From Chromobotia macracanthus (Eukaryota; Chordata; Actinopteri; Cypriniformes; Botiidae): 64,000 nucleotides of DNA. The notes under the pieces are model-generated. The model made no database searches. It saw nothing but the letters and a program-made list of their open reading frames with translations, and was not told where the DNA came from. Position 1 is the first letter of the stretch, and each line of letters begins with the position of its first letter. The DNA is taken from NCBI GenBank assembly GCA_036877525.1, contig JAZGTH010000009.1:3179001-3243000 (forward strand), read 5' to 3'. The position numbers were made by a program, and so were the translations under genes. Shown here piece after piece: positions 35,801-41,602 of the stretch.

Positions 35801-38439
35801 CAAAACTGTGGCACAATGAGTAAACATTAAATTAGAAGCAGATTTGCACCTTCAGTTCGCAGCAGTTGGCAGTGCTGTAAATGTGAATCTGAATTAAATG
35901 AATCTGAAAGTAAAAACTGAATTGTTTTTAAAATGTTTCACTAACTACTTAAGTATAATGTTTTGATGTATAATTTAGAGAACACTAGTCAGTGTTATGA
36001 GCTCTGTTACCTGGGCCAGTGCCAGCTGTAGCTTAACTACAACAGTTGTACCTGCTAGTCAAGAAACGTGGTTTAGGTGAATGTGGTTTGCTGAAGTAAC
36101 TGTTGACGTGTCTGTGAAAGTAACTGTATGTGTAAGTAATGTATGTAAGTGTTAACCTGCACGGATCACAAAACTCTTAAAGTGTAACAGGTGTTAACAG
36201 TAAAAGTTAAATATCAGATGTTTGGTAGTGGCCCTCATCAGGGTTGAACTTTTGGCTGCTACTTTTACACTCATAGCTGTTTCTTTCTGCCAATCAGCTA
36301 AAGGGAAAGAAATCCATGACCACCAATGGGATCGCTGCAAAGCAGAAACTGGACAAGAACCAGCCCAAGAAAGTCAATGGAACCAGCAGCACTCTTCCAG
36401 TGAAACGCAACAATTCTAGTAAGAGATTTTCAAAGTTTTTTCAATACAGACAATCTCAGAATGGATGGAAGTGGACATTGGCTGAACCTAAACTAAGCAG
36501 ACATTACGTCTGCATCCATAATCCTAGCTGTTTTACCACTCATTTCTTTCAAGGAAGAAGAAGCCACAGATTTGTGGAGAATGCCGGTATGTTCAAATTG
36601 CGGTGCTGTTTGACAGCAGTGACTCTGTTGACATGCTCCTTTTTAAACCCGTGTCCATATGCTGCTAACTCAGACATTCTAACTGTTCAATGACCTATTT
36701 ACATGGACTACCAAATATTTAGATGTGGTAAATATCCAGCTGTTTTTTGACTTGTGTTTGTGGTCTCAAAGGTTAGAAATGGTTAGTAATGGTTTGCCTC
36801 ATTAACCTTCGCAGGTGTGGATCAGTATAAATACGGGAAAAACAGAGTGGAGGCAGATGCCAAGAAATTCCAAGCGAAGGAGGAGGAGTTAATGAAGAGA
36901 AAGCAGGACATTCGAAACCGCCTGACCCAGCTGAAGAAAGACAAGAGGGACCTTCGCACAGCTATAGAGAACAATGCAGGTGAAGATGTCTGCAAAACGA
37001 TTGCGTTTATCTTCTGAATTTAGGTCTGATTGAATTTGGATCCGTGTTTAGTTCAGGAATTAAACACACAAAACAATGCAGCATGATTAAAGCCACAAAC
37101 CATGTGTTCCTTGTTATCCATGTGTATCCATGTGACCTAACCAGGCATGCGACAGAACTCTTTTCTATTTCTGTGGCATTGTAGTGGGTAGCCCCGCTCA
37201 CAACAAAATATCATTGGTCCAAAATCCCACCCACATAACCAGGGCTGGAACTCGGGGGAGTGAGTCCAGGGAGTAAATTTCTAGGGGAGGCCAGAGTTCC
37301 AGTTCAAAATGTAGATTTCCATCTTTTGCACAGGCTATTACGTGGATAAATGTCATACATAAGTCTGTATGAAGTTTTTTGCATATATGATTTAAAAATA
37401 TAAAATATGTCGCCTCAAGGAGCCTGTCCAGTGAATCTGAGCCATTTCCACCACTGCACAGAACTGTGTATTAAACATTAAACGTGATCTGATTGGCCAT
37501 GATTGTGTGGCATCCTTGGGCACTTTTTCTGTTTCTGTGGCAGCATTTTAGTGGGTAGCCCCGCCCACTGTCACAATGAAATGTCATTCGTCCAAAATCC
37601 CTCCCCACAAAATGGTATATTAAAAATGTAAGATAAATGTTTGATTGTCTGTTATTGTGTTACATCCTTGCTAAATAACATCAATCTTTGTATTCCATCC
37701 AGGTAAGCGTTCCCAGGCCTCTCTGTCAGAGAGACTTAAGAAAGTGGAGGAGGAGTGCAAACTGAAAGAGGAGGAGCGAGTGAATCTGGAGCTGGAGCTG
37801 ACGGAGGTGAAGGAAAGTCTGAAGAAAGCTCTGAATGGAGGCGTCACTCTGGGCCTGACCATTGAACCCAAAACGAGCAGCTCCAGCCCACAGGTCTGTA
37901 AAAACAGCAGCAATTTACAAACACTAACATAGAAATGATGTAACACTAAGTGCAGGCTTAGGTCACTTTCAGTTTTTAGGAATAAAGGACAAAGAATGTC
38001 TAAATGTGTCTCGTCTGTCCACAGTCTCCCGTGTTACTAAAGAGGACGGTGGACAGCTCGCCCATCTCCAGCTGTGACACCAGCGACACTGAGACCTGCT
38101 CTCTGCCCGTCAACAGCGCCTCTCTGCTGCGCAGACAGACGCAACAGAAAGCCTCACCTGTGCGAGGACACGTGCTGAAGAAAGCCAAGGTCAGTCACCA
38201 CATACCCAGCTAACAGGGAACGTTCTCAAAACATTGGCTTATGTTCTGTAAAAGTTCTCTCAAGTTATCAAAAACGTTCTTGTAATAAACTTCAGTGGAA
38301 TGTTTAATTAACATTATATATCGTATATTACAAACATTATTCTTAAGTTGTCAGTGGAACATTTTAAACATTTTGTTACACGTTATTCTGATGTTTTTTT
38401 TTTTTTTTGCAGGAATGGGAGATGAAATCTGGCACATAA
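18512..38439 (+). CDS. afap1: Actin filament-associated protein 1 (whole coding span, spliced)
   Basis: Adaptor that cross-links actin filaments and relays Src and PKC signals in the cytoskeleton. Sixteen constitutive coding exons join in phase to give 722 residues (796 with the 222-nt cassette). Residues 1-42 are the conserved MEELLAELRVFLELLEREYL start. Proline-rich SH3 ligands lie at 57-66 (PPQMPLPEIP) and 71-80 (PPDNGPPPLP). The Src-type tyrosines YYEE are at 88-91, and an acidic YESYDEEEE stretch follows. The first PH domain is about 149-243 and the second about 342-435; they are joined by a variable linker ending in the conserved KKITKIISLGKKKPSTDEQ block. A leucine-rich coiled coil (about 553-635) covers the actin-binding region. 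The protein ends EWEMKSGT. Order and length match the AFAP1 family rather than AFAP1L1 or AFAP1L2, judged from remembered family sequences. It reads toward rab18 in the same direction. Confidence 0.96.
18764..18846 (+). CDS. afap1: afap1 exon 3 (Src SH3 ligand)
   Basis: Acceptor TGCTGTCTTAG, donor GTAAGC, 83 nt. It encodes residues 43-70 including PPQMPLPEIP, the known type of Src SH3-binding site in AFAP1. It ends in phase 0. Confidence 0.93.
19492..19706 (-). mobile_element. CCCAGCTAACA-type MITE, copy 1
   Basis: Begins CAGCTAACAAGAAACATTC and ends TTGTTAGCTGGGG, with AACGTT/GTTCT-rich interior matching the full copy at 40488-40766 in the same orientation. No coding capacity. Confidence 0.8.
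20800..20921 (+). mobile_element. CCCAGCTAACA-type MITE, copy 2 (truncated)
   Basis: Only the right half is clear: AGAACTTTTTCAGAACATTAG and a terminal GAACGTTCCCTGTTAGCT. The left terminus is degraded, so the start is approximate. Confidence 0.6.
21617..21630. repeat. Homopolymer C14
   Basis: Fourteen consecutive C bases in afap1 intron 3; the length may be a sequencing uncertainty. Confidence 0.95.
22050..22260. repeat. Dispersed teleost-type repeat
   Basis: Contains GGTTTGTGTGAGGGTTAG, a TACAGTATAAAA block and AAAAGTCCCCACAAAG in the order I associate with a common interspersed repeat of fish genomes. I cannot name the family; boundaries are approximate. Confidence 0.4.
25637..25745 (+). 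CDS. afap1: afap1 exon 4 (second proline motif, YYEE)
   Basis: Acceptor CTGCCCTAAAG, donor A followed by GTAAGG, 109 nt. It encodes residues 71-106: PPDNGPPPLP, then EDYYEEAVPLGPGKAPEYITS. The paired tyrosines correspond to the Src-phosphorylated pair of AFAP-110. Confidence 0.95.
25870..26140 (-). mobile_element. CCCAGCTAACA-type MITE, copy 3
   Basis: Ends CTAAAATTGTTAGCTGGGTA, preceded by AACATTTTTGTTACTTAATGG and other family blocks. The far terminus is decayed. Confidence 0.7.
26189..26400 (+). CDS. afap1: afap1 exon 5 (acidic linker, PH1 start)
   Basis: Acceptor TGTTTACAG, donor GTGAGC, 212 nt, residues 107-177. It contains [20 protein letters not shown], then the start of the first PH domain (ARICAFLLRKKRFGQWTKLL). 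Ends in phase 0. Confidence 0.96.
26714..27039 (+). mobile_element. CCCAGCTAACA-type MITE, copy 4
   Basis: Left end CCTAGCTAACAGCTTTAGG with GTAAGAATGTTT, right end AAAACATTCCCTGTTAGCTGG; close to full length. It lies in afap1 intron 5, 72 bases before exon 6. Confidence 0.8.
27112..27291 (+). CDS. afap1: afap1 exon 6 (PH1 remainder)
   Basis: Acceptor CTTTCTTCCAG, donor GTAAGC, 180 nt, residues 178-237. It encodes CYKSSKDQTPQMEV through SKEQAEEWLK, the rest of the first PH domain with its terminal tryptophan helix. Phase 0 at both ends. Confidence 0.96.
27476..27632. repeat. 19-bp tandem repeat with ACCGGT core
   Basis: About eight near-identical units of CAGCATGAACCGGTCTGAA; the outer units have CCAGT instead of CCGGT. 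The open frames on the reverse strand arise because three units make 57 nt. Confidence 0.95.
28058..28429. mobile_element. CCCAGCTAACA-type MITE, copy 5 (left ends at both sides)
   Basis: Starts with the left-end block ACAATTTTAGGTTGTAAGAA and finishes with its inverse TTCTTACAACCTAAAACTG, TTAACTGGG. Other copies instead have a left end and a distinct right end (CCCTGTTAGCTGGG). Confidence 0.75.
29702..29788 (+). CDS. afap1: afap1 exon 7 (inter-PH linker)
   Basis: Acceptor GGTCTCTTTAAG, donor GTGAAA, 87 nt, residues 238-266, ending SPVHRAELEK as in other AFAP1 proteins. The first part is divergent. Phase 0 at both ends. Confidence 0.88.
29823..29878. repeat. (GT)n microsatellite
   Basis: About 28 GT dinucleotides starting 35 bases after the exon 7 donor. 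Confidence 0.97.
29961..30071 (+). mobile_element. CCCAGCTAACA-type MITE, copy 6 (left half)
   Basis: Begins CCCAGCTAACAATTTTAAG, continues through TAAGTAACAAAAACATT and GTTCTTGGAATGTT, then stops at a short TA repeat. Confidence 0.8.
30551..30809 (-). mobile_element. CCCAGCTAACA-type MITE, copy 7
   Basis: Inverted copy: begins in the right-end block (GAACGTTCTCAGAACATTGG) and ends TTCTTACAACCTAAAATTG, TTTGGTGGG. The extreme right TIR is missing. Confidence 0.75.
30870..30945 (+). CDS. afap1: afap1 exon 8 (serine-rich linker)
   Basis: Acceptor TGTTTTGCAG, donor GTAAGC, 76 nt. It encodes KLSCDRPSSDGEPCHENG and following residues from 267, matching the RPSSDGE segment of the family. Ends in phase 1. 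Confidence 0.88.
30946..33147 (+). other. afap1: afap1 intron 8
   Basis: 2.2 kb without a recognisable exon; includes one short MITE copy (31708-31863). Confidence 0.75.
31708..31863 (+). mobile_element. CCCAGCTAACA-type MITE, copy 8 (internally deleted)
   Basis: Both termini are present (CCCAGCTAACAATTTTAGG and CGTTTCCTTTTAGCTGG) in only 156 bases, with the middle replaced by an A-rich stretch. Confidence 0.85.
33148..33297 (+). CDS. afap1: afap1 exon 9 (basic conserved block)
   Basis: Acceptor CTTCTTTCAG, donor GTAAGC, 150 nt. It encodes AKGKKNSKSEQKSTVGRVTG followed by KKITKIISLGKKKPSTDEQ and SSAEEDVPTC, nearly invariant in AFAP1. Phase 1 at both ends. Confidence 0.96.
33655..33866 (+). 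CDS. afap1: afap1 exon 10 (PH2 start)
   Basis: Acceptor TTAATTAACAG, donor GTATGG, 212 nt, residues 342-412. It encodes GYLNVLSNNRWRERWCQLKD through LRNGQEVAVLE, most of the second PH domain. Confidence 0.96.
34085..34230 (+). CDS. afap1: afap1 exon 11 (PH2 end)
   Basis: Acceptor TTTCCTGTCAG, donor GTGAGC, 146 nt. It encodes ASSSESMGRWLGVLLAETGS (the terminal helix of PH2) and LHYDYIDVETTANVIQLAKQ. Ends in phase 2. Confidence 0.95.
34580..34697 (+). CDS. afap1: afap1 exon 12
   Basis: Acceptor TTTCCTCAG, donor GTATGT, 118 nt. It completes the split Cys codon, then encodes FTSKRAVSPNPYLDNPVNGY and ALHYDDVPCINGT. It ends in phase 0, so the following cassette can be included or skipped. Confidence 0.94.
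34845..34942 (+). promoter_or_regulatory. Extended polypyrimidine tract before the cassette exon
   Basis: Nearly 100 bases of C/T with TCTTCT, CTCTCC and CTCTC motifs and no AG until the acceptor at 34959-34960. Such tracts are typical PTB-binding silencers upstream of neural exons; a regulatory role here is inferred. Confidence 0.5.
34961..35182 (+). CDS. afap1: afap1 cassette exon (neuronal-insert position)
   Basis: 222 nt, phase 0 at both ends, so it can be skipped without a frame shift. It inserts 74 residues after INGT and before LKGKK, where the brain-enriched longer AFAP form carries its insert. It contains YDNA and DLYENMPSP, the latter combining YxN (Grb2-type) and YxxM (PI3K p85-type) SH2 motifs, and a Ser/Thr-rich end. 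The acceptor GGAAG is followed within 15 nt by two further AGs, one in frame. The donor GAG-GTGACT is weak, in line with optional use. Confidence 0.75.
35442..35736 (-). mobile_element. CCCAGCTAACA-type MITE, copy 9
   Basis: Begins CCCAGCTAACAGAGAACATTC and ends TTACAACCTGTTAGCTGGG; near full length, in the intron after the cassette exon. Confidence 0.85.
36298..36418 (+). CDS. afap1: afap1 exon 14
   Basis: Acceptor CTGCCAATCAG, donor A followed by GTAAGA, 121 nt. It encodes LKGKKSMTTNGIAAKQKLDK through LPVKRNNS, a lysine-rich linker before the coiled coil. Ends in phase 1. Confidence 0.93.
36554..36586 (+). CDS. afap1: Candidate 33-nt afap1 microexon
   Basis: Flanked by acceptor CATTTCTTTCAAG and donor GTATGT. 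It is 33 nt and in the right phase: inclusion gives RRRSHRFVENA before GVDQYKYGKN. Skipping also keeps frame (NNS-SVDQYKYG). Its basic RRRSHR stretch would add a phosphorylatable serine. Only splice signals and phase support it. Confidence 0.45.
36815..36979 (+). CDS. afap1: afap1 exon 15 (coiled coil, first half)
   Basis: Acceptor ACCTTCGCAG, donor GTGAAG, 165 nt. It encodes VDQYKYGKNRVEADAKKFQA and the charged heptads up to LRTAIENNAG. Phase 1 at both ends. Confidence 0.95.
37160..37250 (+). repeat. Intronic repeat pair, copy A
   Basis: TTTCTGTGGCATTGTAGTGG, GTAGCCCCGCTCAC and a CATTGGTCCAAAATCCCACCC block recur 370 bases downstream (37530-37615). Confidence 0.7.
37530..37615 (+). repeat. 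Intronic repeat pair, copy B
   Basis: Direct repeat of 37160-37250 with modest divergence: GTGGGTAGCCCCGCCCAC and TCATTCGTCCAAAATCCC. Both copies lie in the afap1 intron after exon 15. Confidence 0.7.
37703..37893 (+). CDS. afap1: afap1 exon 16 (leucine-zipper-like coiled coil)
   Basis: Acceptor ATTCCATCCAG, donor GTCTGT, 191 nt. It encodes KRSQASLSERLKKVEEECK, then ERVNLELELTEVKESLKKAL and GVTLGLTIEPK, the self-association/actin-binding region. The exon itself begins GTAAGCG directly after the acceptor AG. Ends in phase 0. Confidence 0.96.
38025..38189 (+). CDS. afap1: afap1 exon 17
   Basis: Acceptor TCTGTCCACAG, donor GTCAGT, 165 nt. It encodes SPVLLKRTVDSSPISSCDTS through SPVRGHVLKKAK, the conserved C-terminal tail. 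Phase 0 at both ends. Confidence 0.95.
38205..38390 (-). mobile_element. CCCAGCTAACA-type MITE, copy 10, inside the last afap1 intron
   Basis: Starts CCCAGCTAACAGGGAACGTTC just 15 bases after the exon 17 boundary and fades near 38390, leaving only a T tract and GCAG before exon 18. The other end is not preserved. Confidence 0.8.
38413..38439 (+). CDS. afap1: afap1 exon 18 (stop codon)
   Basis: Acceptor is a T tract followed by GCAG. Eight codons, EWEMKSGT, then TAA at 38437-38439. Other AFAP1 proteins end EWELKNGT. Confidence 0.93.
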   Translation, partial: EWEMKSGT

Positions 38440-40185
38440 GTTCCTTTCCCACATTCTTTAACTTTCATTGTACCTATTTATTTAATTTTGTTCATATGAG
38501 AGTGATGGTGAAATCGAATTGACTGAACCATGACACGTTATGCGGTGCCCAAAAAAAACTGTTCTTTTACTGTCATCACTCCAGCATTGTCATTGAATTA
38601 TGATGAATTTCAATAGTCAAGCACATTTAGGACACACAAATTAAATATGCATCTTATATAATGTATGTAAAGCTCACAGGCCTCAGTCGGGAATCACTCG
38701 CGTCTGTTAAGTCTTTTCTTCAACGAGAGTCCATTAATGGAAGGCACAATCTCCATTAATGGACAACCAGATCTCCAAGTATTTATTTGTAAATGTTTAA
38801 GTAAATATAAGCCTATCAGTGTTTGTTTGTGTTGATTGTTAGTAACGCTACATGCTTGTTTTAGGTGACATCTTTTATTGGGAATGAGATAATTGTCATA
38901 AAATTAATGTAAATTACAGAACGTTTGATCTTTCAAAAGTTGTTCTTTAAAGAAAACGTGTAATTTGTATAAATGTTTTTTACATCTTTTTTAAAGTCCC
39001 TCATCCTTATTGGTGTCCTGTTCCTTACTGTTCGATGGGCTAGCCAGACGTTTGGCTGGATCAGTTGCTATGGTAACAGCAGCCCATAGGGTGGCTTAAG
39101 CCAGGGTGTGACCCTCTGTTGGCTGGCTGCTTTGAAAACTGGGCCTGAAAATACTGCTACGCTTTCTCTTAACACTCCCCCAACACACACTGCAGTCATG
39201 CTTATTCATATACATCCTCACCAGACCACTGCAAAGCATCCGTACACTGAGAGTTATGGATGTACTGTATGCAGCAGAAACATGTATGTGAAATGTTAAG
39301 TTCTCAGACTAAACTCATTATCTTTGCATGTGCAGGTGTAGGTGCTTGTAATTTTACTTCCAAGAATCGATTGTTTGGTCGAACAGAAAAATGTTTGGCA
39401 GAGATTGTACAAGTCTGAATATTTTTAGAGTTTAGGCTCTAATCCAATCCATTGTTTTCGAAAATACCTGCTCATAGTCCAGTCCAAAAAACCTGTTACT
39501 ACTAAAAGTCCAGTCACCTGGCATCCTGAATGGTGCTTTTAAGCAATGCTTAAACTGTTAACTCCTAATTTAATAAGATTATGGAGTTTTGGTGCTTAGA
39601 TGTGTGTGACATTAATTTCATATTCATGTGTGAGGCACATTTATAACTTCCTGTGTATAATGCAGTGAAGTTTAGCTTTTGAGCTGATGCTACACATCTT
39701 CAAGCTATGCTGTAAGCAGCTTTTCAGAGACATAAATATAATTCTGTATTTTCACCTGGACTTATAACTTTTAGGAACTAGTATTTTTCCAGTCATAGAG
39801 ACTCTTTCAAAGTGAAAACATGTTTGTCTCCAGCTTCAGTATTGCTGCATATTGACTGTTAATCTTTGGTCAGTGACTTGTTTTAAAGGAGCTGTCTTGT
39901 TTTGCCTTACACTTCTAATCTGAAACAGTAAAATATTTTAGGTTCAAGCAGTTTTCTGTGTTGCTGCAAAAATAAAGGCCAAATGTTAAACAGCAATGTG
40001 AACAATTTTGCTTTAAATGTCGTTTTGTTTTGAGGGTGGGAGAAGGTGGAAACAAGGGGTTTTAAAGACACCATTGTTTTTTTTGCACCTTATAAATATT
40101 ACCCAGTTTTATTTTGCTTTTGACTGTTGCCAACTTGGCAACTAAAGGACTGTACATAAAAAAATTAAACTGCTTGTAAAAGTAT
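38440..40185 (+). other. afap1: afap1 3' UTR (end inferred)
   Basis: AT-rich sequence after the stop codon. Possible poly(A) signals are AATAAA near 39970 and ATTAAA at 40164-40169; the latter is followed by a TG/T-rich stretch suited to cleavage near 40185. No transcript evidence is available. Confidence 0.5.
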
Positions 40186-40487
40186 TCTTGTGTTTATGAC
40201 TAGTGTTTCTTCAGTGTCTGTTACTCGCTGTAAATGCTGCTTTACACCATAATTGGCAACATTTTCATGGCTTTTGTAAAGCTAAATGGTAAAATAATAT
40301 TGCCCTGATTCTCGTGGTTACTCTTAGTTTTGTGGTCCATCAGTCACTATTGTATTAATTGTTTATTCTCCTGTAACTTTTGTGTCACATGGATCTAGCC
40401 AAAGCGTTGTTATAAAAAGATGCAGAAGATGGACATTAATGTCTAATTCAGATCAACTATTGCCACTCCTAAGTTACATTGGCCTTA

Positions 40488-40766
40488 CCCAGCCAACAGG
40501 GAACGTTCTGTAAAAGTTCTCCCAAAGTTCTCAAAAACGTTCTTGCAGTAACGTTAGTAGAACTTTTTTAACGTTACAGTATACAGTATATCTAAAACGT
40601 TATTCTTAACGTTGTTGGTTTTAAAAATCTTACAGAATTAAAAAAATATAATAATATAACCAAGCAATAATGTTAATACAACGTAAAAAACTGGACGTTT
40701 AAACGTTTCTGTTGCTTAAAGGAAACGTTAGGGAAACATTCTTAAACCTTAAAATTGTTAGCTGGG
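40488..40766 (-). mobile_element. CCCAGCTAACA-type MITE, copy 11 (best full-length copy)
   Basis: Begins CCCAGCCAACAGGGAACGTTC and ends AAAATTGTTAGCTGGG, flanked by TTA and TATA, suggesting a TA target duplication as in Tc1/mariner-type elements. It lies between afap1 and rab18. Confidence 0.85.
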
Positions 40767-41366
40767 TATAAGATCCCAGTGACTCAGACAGAGAAAACAA
40801 ATCAAACTTGTGGGATTTCACATTTATTTTTCAGTGTGTATGTAAGTTTGGACTGAGAATTATAAATGGATCTCACATAGATGTTTTTTAAATGACATTA
40901 AAAATGATCATCCTCATGAATATGTCATCTGGGACCTCATAATAAAGACTAAGCGAAATATCATGCGATTATCACATTCAAAACAGCTTAACAATATTTC
41001 CTTTCTTTTTGTATGGGAAGACAAACTTGTATTGTTCTTTCAGCTTCAAAAGCCAAAGCTAAGATTACACTCTGAACACGTCTGCTTTACTTTCGGTAGC
41101 TCTTCTAGTAAATGTTTGGAGATGTAAACATTTCTGAACAATTTGGACAAATTTCCAGTGATTGTTTAGTCCAAAGCCAGCAAAGAGCTCAAATAAAAAA
41201 ATAAGCAGCCATTGATATATCTTGTTTGCTCAGTGGGTTCAGAAACTCACAATGATCATTTCTTCACATGCTAATCCCTAGATTTCAGAAGCAATGTTTG
41301 ATAACATTAAATGAATGACTTTATTTTGTAAGCAGTGCTGTATGATGGTGGAGCTTTTTCTTTGTA

Positions 41367-41380
41367 CCGCTAGAGGGCAG
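41367..41380 (+). promoter_or_regulatory. CTCF-like motif upstream of rab18
   Basis: CCGCTAGAGGGCAG closely matches the vertebrate CTCF core. It is 155 bases before the rab18 ATG, in the GC-richer promoter segment (about 41360-41530) and in the gap between afap1 and rab18. Confidence 0.55.
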
Positions 41381-41534
41381 AAGCGAGTTTTCAATGGTTT
41401 GTCGCCCGCCAGAGTTTTCAGCGAAGAAGAGAGCAGCGGCCAGCCTGAGACGAGCGCCTTCACCTCCCGCTGCTGCTTATTTTTGTTTTATTTTCATCGA
41501 CAGTGTTTGCACGTATTGACATCAGCTGCTGAAG

Positions 41535-41602
41535 ATGAATGAGGATATTCTGGCCACTTTGAAAATATTGATCATTGGAGAAAGCGGAGTGGGGAAGTCC
41601 AG
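41535..41602 (+). CDS. rab18a: rab18 exon 1 (start, P-loop)
   Basis: ATG at 41535 with A at -3. It encodes MNEDILATLKILIIGESGVG and KS; the donor AG-GTATGA splits the Ser23 codon. The upstream 170 bases are GC-richer and probably hold the 5' UTR and promoter. Confidence 0.95.
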
